Of a DNA stretch of 64,000 bases, positions 8,013-16,671 are shown in pieces. Below the pieces are notes generated by a model that was not told the DNA's origin, made no database searches, and was given only the letters and a program-made list of their open reading frames with translations. The number at the start of each line of letters is the position of its first letter. The first letter of the stretch is position 1. Made by a program: the position numbers and the translations under genes. Source of the DNA: Clostridium ragsdalei P11. GTDB lineage: Bacteria > Bacillota > Clostridia > Clostridiales > Clostridiaceae. The stretch spans positions 38,326-102,325 of the forward strand of contig NZ_LROS01000007.1 in assembly GCF_001675165.1 (NCBI RefSeq), in the 5' to 3' direction.

Positions 8013-8147
8013 TTTATCCGATGACTACCTGCTCTAATACACCCACTTTTCCAAGTGGGAGTAAAAGAGCAGCTACGTCTCTGGATAACGATTTCTAAGC
8101 ATCAGGTGGAGTTAAAACTCCATCTGATACTAAGAACTCTGTTTATT
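8013..8147 (+). repeat. IR3 structured element, copy A (btuF leader)
   Basis: Two-part fold. First unit: TTATCC (8014-8019) with GGATAA (8083-8088), then CTGCTCT (8029-8035) with AGAGCAG (8066-8072), then CCCACTT (8042-8048) with AAGTGGG (8053-8059). Second unit: a long hairpin at about 8093-8136 with arms around TCAGGTGGAGTT and ACTCCATCTGA. It ends GAACTCTGTTTATT. It sits between the riboswitch terminator and the btuF ribosome site, inside the leader of the full-length mRNA. Other copies: 11700, 47980, 53341, 60007, 62415. Confidence 0.85.
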
Positions 8148-8170
8148 TAATTAATTGGAGGGAGTAACTA

Positions 8171-9118
8171 ATGTTTAAGAGTAGCAAAAAATTTGTTTTA
8201 CTAATTATGATTACGATTACGGTGTTTTTAGCAGGATGCGGAGCATCTAATACAAGCAATTCTAATATAGACAGCAGCAAAAGTGAATCTGTTAAAAATA
8301 CCACTTATCCTTTAAAATTAAAAGATTCAACTAATACGGAAATTACAATTCAAAGTGAGCCTAAAAAGGTGATATCTTTATCGCCTAATGTTACAGAAAC
8401 AATTTATGCATTAAACAAACAAAATCTTTTGGTAGGTAGAACTGACTTTTGCACTTATCCTACAGAAGCTTCTAAAATACCATCTGTGGGTACTATAACT
8501 GACCCAAGTCTTGAAAAAATTGTTCAGCTTAAACCGGATGTGGTAATAGCTACTAATTTAACTAAACCGGATATTTTAAAAAAGCTGCAGCAGCTTAATA
8601 TAAAGGTTTTAACTATTTCAAAAAATGAAAGCTTTGAGAATACTTATAACAATATAGAAAATGTAGGAAAAGTATTGAATGCTAATAAAAAGGCATATAG
8701 TATAGTTTCAAATATGAAAGAAAAGGTTAAAGTTGTACAGGAAAAGGTAAAAGGAAAGAGCACCCCTACAGTATATTATGTAGTAAGCTATGGTACAAGT
8801 GGTGATTTTACTGCGGGAAAAGACACTTTTATAGGCAAGATGATTGAAATGTCAGGAGGCAAAAATGCTGCTTCTGATGTTACAGGTTGGAATTACAGCC
8901 TTGAAAAGCTTGTTGAAAAAAATCCTGATATACTTATATGTTCCAATAAATTTAATAGCAAAAATGGAATTAAGTCTACAAAGGGCTATAAAGATTTAGA
9001 TGCTGTAAAGAAAAATAAACTTTTTGAAATGGATGAAGATATTATAAGCAGACAGGGACCTAGACTTGCAGATGGATTAGAATCCCTGGCAAAGATAATT
9101 CATCCTGAAGCATTTTAA
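8171..9118 (+). CDS. btuF: Cobalamin/corrinoid ABC transporter substrate-binding lipoprotein
   Basis: 315 aa with a lipoprotein signal: basic start, hydrophobic core and lipobox LAGC with the cysteine at about 22. The mature part is a TroA/BtuF-like periplasmic-binding fold: KVISLSPNVTETIYAL and VGRTDFCTYP (about 75-105), then EKIVQLKPDVVIAT, and a C-terminal lobe ending RQGPRLADGLESLAKIIHP. In a Gram-positive cell it is tethered to the outer membrane face and delivers substrate to BtuCD. The upstream cobalamin riboswitch fixes the substrate as B12 or a related corrinoid rather than iron-siderophore. Confidence 0.9.
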   Translation: MFKSSKKFVLLIMITITVFLAGCGASNTSNSNIDSSKSESVKNTTYPLKLKDSTNTEITIQSEPKKVISLSPNVTETIYALNKQNLLVGRTDFCTYPTEASKIPSVGTITDPSLEKIVQLKPDVVIATNLTKPDILKKLQQLNIKVLTISKNESFENTYNNIENVGKVLNANKKAYSIVSNMKEKVKVVQEKVKGKSTPTVYYVVSYGTSGDFTAGKDTFIGKMIEMSGGKNAASDVTGWNYSLEKLVEKNPDILICSNKFNSKNGIKSTKGYKDLDAVKKNKLFEMDEDIISRQGPRLADGLESLAKIIHPEAF

Positions 9119-9143
9119 GTATATATAAGAGAGGAATGTGCTT

Positions 9144-10193
9144 ATGAAATTTTCCCGGAAAAAGCATTTTAAGTTGTTTTTTTGCATTTGCATAGTAATA
9201 TTATTTTTTTCGGCAGTAATATCAGCTATGCTTGGTTCTGCAGACATATCCTTCAAGGAAACACTATATGTGATACTAAGTAAAATACCTATTGTGGGAA
9301 ATTTAGTTTCTACAGCAAGTATGTCACAAAATCACATGCTCATAATATTACAGATACGTTTACCAAGAATAGTAACTTCAGCATTAGTTGGAATGGGATT
9401 ATCAGTAGTAGGTGCATCCTTTCAGGCAATATTTAAAAATCCAATGGCAGATCCTTACGTACTTGGAGTATCTTCAGGGGCTGCTCTTGGAGCTGCAATT
9501 GGATTTATGCTGCAGCTGGATACTTTGCTTCTAGGGTCTACAGCCATTACTATGATGGCTTTTGTAGGGTCTATTGCAACTACTGTTTTGGTTTATAACA
9601 TAGCCAGGGTAAAAAACAAGATACCACCAACTACACTGCTTCTGGCAGGTGTTTCTGTGAGCTTCCTTTTATCTTCAATAATATCTATAATAATGGTATT
9701 CAACAGACAGCAGGTTGAAAAAATTGTTTTTTGGACAATGGGAAGTGTTTCTGCAGCAACCTATAATCAAATATTGATGCTAATACCTTTCATATTCCTG
9801 GGTATAATTATAATACTTTTATTTTCAAGAGATTTAAATATAATGCTTACAGGGGATGATACTGCTAAAAGTTTGGGCATAGAAGTTGAAAATGTAAAAA
9901 AAATAGTACTTGCTGTTTCTTCAATAATTGTTGCAGCCTGTGTGTCTATAAGTGGTGTAATAGGATTTGTAGGACTGATAATTCCTCATGCAGTGCGTAT
10001 GGTATTTGGACCTGACCATAGGGTGCTCTTGCCTTTCTCATTGATAATTGGAGCTGTGTTTATGATTATTTGCGATACGGTGGCAAGAACTATAGCTGCT
10101 CCTTCTGAAATACCTGTGGGCGCTGTAACTGCTTTATTTGGGTCTCCATATTTTATTTATCTTTTAATAAAATCTAAAAAGAGAGTGATATAA
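9144..10193 (+). CDS. btuC: Cobalamin ABC transporter permease
   Basis: 349 aa from ATG 9144 (GAGG 9 bases upstream); the in-frame GTG at 9138 is too close to that site. A FecCD/BtuC-family permease with about ten membrane helices; family motifs RLPRIVTSALVGMGLSVVGASFQ, interrupted here only for description, then NPMADPYVLGVSSGAALGAA (about 98-117) and GVIGFVGLIIPHAVR (about 276-290) are visible. It forms the dimeric channel of the B12 importer. btuD starts within its stop codon region (TAATG overlap), indicating translational coupling. Confidence 0.92.
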   Translation: MKFSRKKHFKLFFCICIVILFFSAVISAMLGSADISFKETLYVILSKIPIVGNLVSTASMSQNHMLIILQIRLPRIVTSALVGMGLSVVGASFQAIFKNPMADPYVLGVSSGAALGAAIGFMLQLDTLLLGSTAITMMAFVGSIATTVLVYNIARVKNKIPPTTLLLAGVSVSFLLSSIISIIMVFNRQQVEKIVFWTMGSVSAATYNQILMLIPFIFLGIIIILLFSRDLNIMLTGDDTAKSLGIEVENVKKIVLAVSSIIVAACVSISGVIGFVGLIIPHAVRMVFGPDHRVLLPFSLIIGAVFMIICDTVARTIAAPSEIPVGAVTALFGSPYFIYLLIKSKKRVI

Positions 10194-11023
10194 TGAATAA
10201 TTCAAATTTGTGTGCAGTTGAAGTTAAAAATTTAAATTACAGTTTTGATGAAGTTGATATACTTCATGATATAAACATAGATTTTAAAAAAAATAAATTT
10301 TATTCGATTATAGGGCCTAATGGTTCCGGTAAAACTACTTTACTCAAAAATATTGCTAAAACTTTAAAGCCTTATAAGAGCACGGTTTTTATAAAAGATA
10401 AGGATATACTTGATTTAAAAAATAAGGCACTGGCAAGAAAACTTGCGGTAGTTCCCCAAAACAGTGATTTGAATATGGATTTTTCCGTACAAGATATAGT
10501 TTTGATGGGAAGAGCTCCTTATTTTTCGAAACTTCAAAGTGAATCAGAAAATGACTATGTGATTGCCAAACATGCTATGGAAATGACTAATACTTGGAAA
10601 TTCCATGACAAGTATATAAATCAGCTTAGCGGTGGAGAAAAGCAGAGAGTTTTAATAGCAAGGGCGCTTACACAAGATACAGATATTATACTGCTGGATG
10701 AACCCATATCTAATCTTGACATATACCATCAGATTGAAATTTTGGATAATGTTAAATCACTCAGCAAAAAGATAACAGTTATAATGGTACTTCATGATTT
10801 AAATTTTGCAGCCCAGTATAGTGACCATGTAATACTTGTAAATAGCGGAAGAGTTGTGATGCAAGGTGCTCCTCGGGAAGTACTCACAGAAAAAAACATA
10901 AAAAAGGTGTATAAAATAAATGTATGCATAATAAAAAATCCAGTTACTGGGAAGCCCTATATAATACCCATAGGACAGGAAAGGGACTATCCCAATAAGC
11001 AAAATGGAAATTTAAATGATTAG
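10193..11023 (+). CDS. btuD: Cobalamin ABC transporter ATP-binding protein
   Basis: 276 aa. Complete ABC ATPase signature: Walker A GPNGSGKTT (about 43-51), Q-loop in VPQNSD, signature LSGGEKQR (about 143-150), Walker B IILLDEP (about 162-168) and H-loop VLHDLNFA. It powers BtuC. It overlaps btuC at the stop/start. The tail converges with ytaF on the other strand: the stop codons overlap, with btuD ending at 11023 and ytaF at 11012, so transcription from the two sides collides here and no clear terminator was seen between them. Confidence 0.93.
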   Translation: MNNSNLCAVEVKNLNYSFDEVDILHDINIDFKKNKFYSIIGPNGSGKTTLLKNIAKTLKPYKSTVFIKDKDILDLKNKALARKLAVVPQNSDLNMDFSVQDIVLMGRAPYFSKLQSESENDYVIAKHAMEMTNTWKFHDKYINQLSGGEKQRVLIARALTQDTDIILLDEPISNLDIYHQIEILDNVKSLSKKITVIMVLHDLNFAAQYSDHVILVNSGRVVMQGAPREVLTEKNIKKVYKINVCIIKNPVTGKPYIIPIGQERDYPNKQNGNLND

Positions 11024-11635
11024 TTCATAGATACCTAAAATTATAATACTAATGCCAGACACAAAAGGAGCATATTTCCCGAAAAATTTAGACAAACAGC
11101 TGCTGCCTATAACACATCCTGCAACTAGGCCTGTTGTACTGAGAATGAAGGTAAATATAGTTGCAAGTAATATATTGATACCGGTTATACTTGCGCCTAT
11201 ACCTACTCCAACATTATTTATTGTGAGGGCGAAGGCTAGAAATATAGATTCTTTAACATCTATATAGCCTGAATTATCAGCGTCAACTATTTCTGGATTG
11301 TCCAAAAGATTTTTATAGGGTAAAAGATTATTTTCAGCATTACACAGTTTTTCGTTTTCATTACAGTGCTCTTTTATAACAGCGTCAATTATAAACCATA
11401 TGCCCATTACTATCAAAAAACCGCTGCCAATGATATTGGCTATATTTTCAGACATAAACTTAATTAGAAATTTACCTAGAACCATAGATAGAAATGTTCC
11501 TGCAGTAGCAATTAGGGCTATTAGAATAGTACTTAATGGACTAATTTTCATTTTTTTAATACCATAGGATATTCCTACAGTGAAACTGTCTATATTTGCG
11601 GATAAGGCAAATAAAAATGAAGGCAATAAGTGCAT
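11012..11635 (-). CDS. ytaF: YtaF, MntP-related sporulation membrane protein
   Basis: 207 aa, six hydrophobic helices in two repeated halves, each with a conserved acidic membrane motif (ANIDSFTVGISYG at the start, and a second NNVGVGIGASITG half). This MntP-like fold with a hydrophilic central loop of about 40 residues, rich in acidic and cysteine residues (EHCNENEKLCN), is typical of YtaF, linked to sporulation in Bacillus and Clostridium. Metal transport is a possibility through the MntP relationship. The start is preceded on its strand by AGGAGGA. A second relative, MntP proper, is at 41879. Confidence 0.82.
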   Translation of the reverse strand: MHLLPSFLFALSANIDSFTVGISYGIKKMKISPLSTILIALIATAGTFLSMVLGKFLIKFMSENIANIIGSGFLIVMGIWFIIDAVIKEHCNENEKLCNAENNLLPYKNLLDNPEIVDADNSGYIDVKESIFLAFALTINNVGVGIGASITGINILLATIFTFILSTTGLVAGCVIGSSCLSKFFGKYAPFVSGISIIILGIYELII

Positions 11636-11930
11636 TATGTTCCTCCTATAGTATGGTTACTCCTATAGTATATTCATAACAAAATACAATGCTACCACTA
11701 TTTATCTGATGACTACCTGCTCTAATACTCCCAATAAGTAAGATTCATTGATTTTTCCCTTGAAAATTATGTATTTATAAAGATCATATGGAATAAGTGG
11801 TGTAATATGCATTGTGCACCTATTGTTGATTTTGAGGAGATAATATGGTAATATACTGGTATATTAAAAGTCAATAGAAATTTGCAAAAAATAGAAAATT
11901 TTTTTTGCTTATCTGAAAGGAGAGAAAAAA
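11636..11930. other. Intergenic region with truncated IR3 copy B
   Basis: A 295-base divergent gap. It holds the 5' 34 bases of an IR3 element at 11700-11733 (TTTATCTGATGACTACCTGC and onwards), where the copy stops after TACTCCC. The remainder is AT-rich and should contain the promoters of both divergent genes. TATAATATGC-like and ATATTAAAAG stretches are present but no convincing -35/-10 pair was identified. Confidence 0.55.
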
Positions 11931-13448
11931 TTGATTAAAAATTTAAAAAATCTTTTAATGTTTGCATCAATTGTTGTAATGTATCAGCTAAATCCGTGTA
12001 ATATTGTACTAGCGAGTGATATTTCTAATACAACTCAATCCCAAACTCAAGTAGTATCGACTAAAGACAATTCAAAATCTCAAACATTGCAAGACACATC
12101 TAAAATTTTAGCATCACAAGAGGAATCTAAATACATATCAGAAAGTAATTCTAGTTCTCCAGTAAGTGAAAGCAGCGGTAATCTTTTGCCAGCAAATGCG
12201 GATAATGTGGACAACGTTCCTGTGGATAAAAGCTGGATAATTCACTTTAACCAACCTATAGATTTGTCTTCAGCCAAAGAAAATGTAAAAATTATAAACA
12301 AAAAAACTAATGCAGAAGTGCCTATAAATATATCTTTAAGCAATTACGATAGTTATATGACTGTATCTACAGTTTCAGATTATGATCCTGAAAGTTATTA
12401 TATATTGAAAATTGATAATAACTTAATGGGTAGATATAATAAAGTTTTAAAAACTGCTCTTACCATGAATTTTAAAACTGGGGCAAAAATAGAGAATATA
12501 GATAATATCAGTGTGTCAATAAATCAAGGTGATAGTTATAAGCTGCCTGATGAGGTAACTGCAGTTATGTCTGATGGAGGAAAAGTGCAGGTAGGAGTTG
12601 AATGGAATAAAAAGGTAAATACCTTAGCTTCACCGGGAAATTATGTTTATGAAGGACAAGTAAAAGGATATAGTAAAGAGGTTGATTTGTCCTTAACTAT
12701 AAACCCTTCCACTAAAAATGTGGATAGTATAGCTTCTACTTCTATGTGGATATGGGAACTTCAAAATCAAGTAGATGCCTACGGAGGCATAGATAATTTA
12801 ATAGCAAAATTGAAGTCAATGGGAATAGACAATGTATGTATTAAGTACAACGAAGGATCGAGACCTTCAGGTGGAGGCACCAATTTTAGAGATGATTTTT
12901 TGAAGTATGTTGGATATTTCAAAGAGGCAGGATTTAAAGTAGGAACATGGGGTTACAATCATTTTGATGATGTTCAAGGTGAGGGCAATTTAATTATAGA
13001 AGCGTTAAATAACAGTGATTACTACGTATTTGATGCAGAAGATGCTGTAGAAAATAAAACCGAGCAGACAGAGGAAATATGTGAGCTTATAAGAAGCCAG
13101 TGTCCTAATGCAATAATTGGATATACGTCTTTTCCAATAGCCAGCTATCACCAGAATATAGCTTATTCAGTTTTTAACAAATACTGTGATTTTTCAGCAC
13201 CTCAGTGTTATTGGGGAGAAATGCAGTGGTCTGTAAATAGATGTTTGGATCAAATGGCTGCAGATTATAAAGCTTACGGATTGGACAAGCCATTGTATCC
13301 TATAATACAAACTTACAGCATAAATTATGAAGATTATACTGCGTATAGTAAATATGGTTATAAAGCTACAGGTCTTTGGTCCCTGGATGATATTGGACAA
13401 ACTTTTGTTCAATATATAAATGATATGGGAAGCAAATTTAATAATTAA
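11931..13448 (+). CDS. Secreted protein with Ig-like domains and TIM-barrel hydrolase-like domain
   Basis: 505 aa starting at TTG 11931 after AAAGGAGAG. A signal peptide (cleavage near LAS, about 29) is followed by a Ser/Thr/Gln-rich linker to about 90. Next come a Big_5/SbsA-type Ig-like domain (about 96-185, with SWIIHFNQPIDLSSA), a second Ig-like module (about 190-262, ending LTINPS) and a C-terminal alpha/beta barrel (about 270-505). The last has STSMWIWELQNQ, GIDNVCIKYNEG, GFKVGTWGYNHF, YYVFDAEDAVE and SAPQCYWGEMQW, resembling GH25-like or glycosidase-related barrels in which acidic residues at strand ends act in hydrolysis. A cell-wall or polysaccharide substrate is likely but unproven. 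Confidence 0.75.
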   Translation: MIKNLKNLLMFASIVVMYQLNPCNIVLASDISNTTQSQTQVVSTKDNSKSQTLQDTSKILASQEESKYISESNSSSPVSESSGNLLPANADNVDNVPVDKSWIIHFNQPIDLSSAKENVKIINKKTNAEVPINISLSNYDSYMTVSTVSDYDPESYYILKIDNNLMGRYNKVLKTALTMNFKTGAKIENIDNISVSINQGDSYKLPDEVTAVMSDGGKVQVGVEWNKKVNTLASPGNYVYEGQVKGYSKEVDLSLTINPSTKNVDSIASTSMWIWELQNQVDAYGGIDNLIAKLKSMGIDNVCIKYNEGSRPSGGGTNFRDDFLKYVGYFKEAGFKVGTWGYNHFDDVQGEGNLIIEALNNSDYYVFDAEDAVENKTEQTEEICELIRSQCPNAIIGYTSFPIASYHQNIAYSVFNKYCDFSAPQCYWGEMQWSVNRCLDQMAADYKAYGLDKPLYPIIQTYSINYEDYTAYSKYGYKATGLWSLDDIGQTFVQYINDMGSKFNN

Positions 13449-13627
13449 TAATTAAAAATGAATAGTGAATAGTGAATGAAGATTTTTTTCGCAGAGCAGC
13501 GAAAAATCTTAAATTTAAAGCTCATTGAAGCAAAGCTTCAATGGTGTTATAGTTTAGATTTTCTGAAGTGCTAACGGAAGAAAATCATCCATAACTATTA
13601 ATTATTAACTCTTAATTTTTAATTATG
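13443..13627 (+). repeat. IR1 element, diverged copy 2
   Basis: Starts within the stop region of the upstream gene. It has the same plan as other IR1 copies: AATAGTGAATAGTGAATGAA arm, GAAGATTTTTTTCGC with AGCGAAAAATCTT, a central TTGAAGC/GCTTCAA hairpin, GATTTTCT...AGAAAATCATCC and the closing ACTATTAATTATTAACTC arm. The central hairpin sequence differs from the GTTTCGCT/AGCGAAAC version of other copies while staying self-complementary. Confidence 0.7.
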
Positions 13628-13802
13628 TTTTTATCAATTAACAGTAAAATATCCGGAGTATAATTTGATTTTTCGTTTAGAAACTCTATGAAGCCAGGAA
13701 GTGAAATTATGCTTTCTGGTTTTATTTTGGTAAAAATATAGAAAATTAAAAAAATAAGAATTATAATATAATTAGGTTAATTAAAACTAAGAAGGTGAAA
13801 AT
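13628..13802 (+). other. Leader of the DUF1861/GH130 genes with IR2 end fragment
   Basis: Holds an IR2 outer-arm fragment at about 13645-13695 (ATATCCGGAGTATAA then TTCGTTTAGAAACTCTA) without the rest of the element, overlapping an imperfect hairpin AGCCAGGAAG/CTTTCTGGTT followed by TTTTATTTT at about 13691-13730 that could terminate transcription. The start codon at 13803 is preceded by AAGGTGAAA. Confidence 0.5.
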
Positions 13803-14753
13803 ATGCTTGTTACTTGCGATAAATTATTGAAGGAGTATGATAATAAAAAAGCAAAAAAGATAGCCAAGAGAGTTAAATTTGTAGGAATATTTAACAAGGA
13901 TGTCTATAATATAACAGCTCCCTTTTTAAGCAATGGTAGAACAGTAATAGCTGGTAGAGTTGAATCAAAGAGAAGCAACGATTCCATGGTTCTTTTTTTT
14001 GAAAAATATGAAGATGCGTGGTGTCATATAATAGAATCACCTATTATGAATTTGGAAGATCCATTTTTTACAAAAATAGGTAATGAAATGGTAGTAGGTG
14101 GAGTTGAAGTGTTTAATGATATAAATGATCCTAATAATCTTATATGGAGAACTATGATATATAAAGGTAAGGACATTTTTCATCTTAAGCTTTTTTTTGT
14201 AGGACCTGAAGGAATGAAAGATTTACGCATAACTGAGCTAAAAGATGGTACCATAGGTGTATTAACTCGCCCTCAAGGAGCTAAAGGTGGAAGAGGAAAG
14301 ATAGGCTTTGCAAAGATTAAAAGATTAAATGATTTGAGTATGGGAGTTATTGAAGACGCCCCTATTTTAAATGACTTTTTTAATGATGATGAATGGGGGG
14401 GAATCAATAGCATATATCCTATTGATCAAAATAATATAGGACTTTTAGGGCATATAGCAAAAGTAGACGAGAAGGGAATGAAGCACTATTATTCCATGAC
14501 TTTTGTACTTGATATAAATTCTATGGCATATAAAGATGTACAGATAATTGCAAGTAGAAATGATTTTTTGCCAGGACCTAGTAAAAATGAAACACTTTAT
14601 GATGTAGTATTTAGTGGAGGACTCACATTTAAAGGCAAGAAGGCCATTTTATATGCAGGAATAAGTGACATTGAAGCACAAACACTCGAAATAGATAATC
14701 CATTTTATGATTATATGAATAAAAATCCGGAATTATACTTCGATAATTTATAG
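13803..14753 (+). CDS. DUF1861 family five-bladed propeller protein (GH130-related)
   Basis: 316 aa, no signal peptide. The sequence resembles the DUF1861/MTP-1 family: FVGIFNKDVYNITAP near the start, VIAGRVESK, LEDPFFTKIG (about 78-87), GPEGMKDLRITEL (about 135-147), LTRPQGAKGG and late GLTFKGKKAILYAGISD. These give the repeated strand pattern of a beta-propeller like GH130 mannoside phosphorylases. The neighbour, 8 bases downstream, is a GH130 protein, so both probably act on cytosolic manno-oligosaccharides or similar glycans. Catalytic activity of this member is unproven. Confidence 0.7.
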   Translation: MLVTCDKLLKEYDNKKAKKIAKRVKFVGIFNKDVYNITAPFLSNGRTVIAGRVESKRSNDSMVLFFEKYEDAWCHIIESPIMNLEDPFFTKIGNEMVVGGVEVFNDINDPNNLIWRTMIYKGKDIFHLKLFFVGPEGMKDLRITELKDGTIGVLTRPQGAKGGRGKIGFAKIKRLNDLSMGVIEDAPILNDFFNDDEWGGINSIYPIDQNNIGLLGHIAKVDEKGMKHYYSMTFVLDINSMAYKDVQIIASRNDFLPGPSKNETLYDVVFSGGLTFKGKKAILYAGISDIEAQTLEIDNPFYDYMNKNPELYFDNL

Positions 14754-14761
14754 GAGGAAAA

Positions 14762-15814
14762 ATGGATATAAGAAGATATAAAGGTAATCCAATTATAACC
14801 TGCAGTGAGGTAACTCCCTCCAGTAAAGATTTTCAGGTTGTAGGGGTATTTAATCCAGGAGCAGCAGAGTGTAATGGAGAAGTGGTTTTAGCTTTGAGAA
14901 TAGCTGAAAGAGTTAAGCAGGAAATGGAAGGTTATATGAGAATCCCCCTTTTAGATCAGAATAATAAAATTAAATTGCTGACAATAAATAAAAAAGATGA
15001 AAACTATGATTTTAGTGATTCAAGAGTTATAAAAAAAGTAGGTAGCAATGTTGATTTTGACTATCTTACTTCTATGTCACATATAAGAATTGCAAGAAGC
15101 TGCGATGGTGTAAATTTTGAAATAGACGAGGTTCCTTTTATTTTCCCGGAAAACAAATATGAAAGTTTTGGAGTTGAAGATCCAAGAATAACTAAAATAG
15201 ACGATAATTATTATATGACTTATAGCGCAGTATCCAAGTATGGTATTGTAGTGGAGTTAGCTGTAACTAATGATTTTAAAAGTTATAAAAAATTAGGTAA
15301 TATTTTTAATACTGAAAATAAAGACGCAGTGATTTTTCCAGAAAAAATAGGTGAAAAGTATTTTGCATTAAATAGGCCGGTATCAAAGAGTACCGGCAAT
15401 CCTGTAATATGGATATCTGAATCGGATAACTTGATCAACTGGGGAAATCACAAAATAGTGGCATGCACTAGAGAAAACTCCTGGGATTCTGCAAAAATAG
15501 GAGCAGGGGTACCGCCTATAAAAACAGATGAAGGATGGCTTGAATTATACCATGGGGTAGATGATATGGAACATTATTCTATGGGAGCACTTTTACTTGA
15601 TACAAATTGCCCAGAAAAAGTTGTCGGACGAAGTAAAGATCCCATTCTTAAGCCTCAAGAAAATTATGAAAAATCGGGTTTCTTTTCAGATGTTATTTTC
15701 CCTTGTGGTGTTGTTTTGCGTGGAGATGAATTATATATATATTATGGAATATGTGATAATTCTATTGGACTTGCGGTGGTAAAAATAAAGGACATTTTGA
15801 ATACACTAGATTAG
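14762..15814 (+). CDS. GH130-family glycosidase/phosphorylase
   Basis: 350 aa behind a GGAGGAAAA site. GH130 features are clear: start RRYKGNPIITCSEVTP, FNPGAAECNGEVVLALRIAE (about 29-48), SMSHIRIARSCDG, ESFGVEDPRITKIDDNYYM (about 138-156, with the conserved Asp of the family active site), LNRPVSKSTGNPVIWISES, and GVPPIKTDEGWLELYHGVD (about 248-266). The family phosphorolyses beta-mannosides such as beta-1,2 or beta-1,4-mannooligosaccharides to mannose-1-phosphate. It forms an operon with the DUF1861 gene; no sugar transporter lies in the window. Confidence 0.85.
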   Translation: MDIRRYKGNPIITCSEVTPSSKDFQVVGVFNPGAAECNGEVVLALRIAERVKQEMEGYMRIPLLDQNNKIKLLTINKKDENYDFSDSRVIKKVGSNVDFDYLTSMSHIRIARSCDGVNFEIDEVPFIFPENKYESFGVEDPRITKIDDNYYMTYSAVSKYGIVVELAVTNDFKSYKKLGNIFNTENKDAVIFPEKIGEKYFALNRPVSKSTGNPVIWISESDNLINWGNHKIVACTRENSWDSAKIGAGVPPIKTDEGWLELYHGVDDMEHYSMGALLLDTNCPEKVVGRSKDPILKPQENYEKSGFFSDVIFPCGVVLRGDELYIYYGICDNSIGLAVVKIKDILNTLD

Positions 15815-15854
15815 AAATATTTTTACAGAAGAGAAACTTATCCGGGGGAAAGTT

Positions 15855-16646
15855 ATGATTCATAGAATTTCTAAAAAAAGCTTAAAATTAGTTTACAATG
15901 TTTTTATAGGAATACTGTCTTTAAGTATTATAATTATACTTATATTTGAAGATGCAGGAAATCTTACAGCTAGAGATCTGGATACAGCTCACAAAATAGA
16001 TAATATAATATGGATGATTTTTGTAGTCGACTATTTTACACGACTTATAATTTCAGACAATAAAAAGACTTTCATAAAGAAAAATATTATAGACTTAATT
16101 GCCATAATACCATTTAATATGATATTTCAAAGTTTAAGGATAGTTGAAAGTACAAAACTATTTAAAACTTTAAAATTAATAAATTTTTTAAGATCTTTAC
16201 GGGCTCTGGCATTCTTCTTTAAGTTTCAAAAATGTTTAAATGAATTTATAAAAACTAATAAATTTAATTATATACTTCAACTCACTATAGTCACTATACT
16301 TATGGGAGGAGTGGGAATGCATTTTGCAGAAGGCAGGACACTGGGAGACTCAATTTGGCTGAGTTTTGTAACTACAACTACAGTGGGATACGGTGATATT
16401 TCTCCTTCCACTACAGCAGGAAGGATAATAGCGTCCATTTTAATGCTTACAGGTATAGGATTTATAGGAACGCTTACAAGTACCATTTCTGCATATTTTA
16501 TAGATAGAAAGGCTAAAAAAGTACGTAAAAATTTTAAATACAAGGTTTTGGATACCATTAAGGAAGAGTTAGATGACTTTGATAGTTTGTCTAATGAAGA
16601 TGTAAACAACATCTGCAAAACATTGATAGGCTTGAAAAATAAATAG
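15855..16646 (+). CDS. Six-helix voltage-gated-type potassium channel
   Basis: 263 aa. Several N-terminal hydrophobic segments include an S4-like stretch (SLRIVESTKLFKTLKLINFL region, about 96-115, with spaced basic residues). The pore region is TTTTVGYGDISP (about 175-186), the K+ selectivity filter, followed by a long inner helix and a basic C-terminal cytosolic tail (about 215-263) that could be a coiled coil. No RCK domain is attached. Probably a tetrameric K+ channel helping to set membrane potential. It ends just before a strong bidirectional terminator. Confidence 0.88.
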   Translation: MIHRISKKSLKLVYNVFIGILSLSIIIILIFEDAGNLTARDLDTAHKIDNIIWMIFVVDYFTRLIISDNKKTFIKKNIIDLIAIIPFNMIFQSLRIVESTKLFKTLKLINFLRSLRALAFFFKFQKCLNEFIKTNKFNYILQLTIVTILMGGVGMHFAEGRTLGDSIWLSFVTTTTVGYGDISPSTTAGRIIASILMLTGIGFIGTLTSTISAYFIDRKAKKVRKNFKYKVLDTIKEELDDFDSLSNEDVNNICKTLIGLKNK

Positions 16647-16671
16647 GGGGAATACTGTCCCCCTATTTTTA
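16642..16671. terminator. Bidirectional terminator between convergent genes
   Basis: AATAGGGGGA and TCCCCCTATT flank the loop ATACTG, followed by a T-run on the plus strand and with an A-run on the other side, so it can serve the K+ channel gene and the oxidase gene, whose stop codon overlaps it. Confidence 0.85.
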
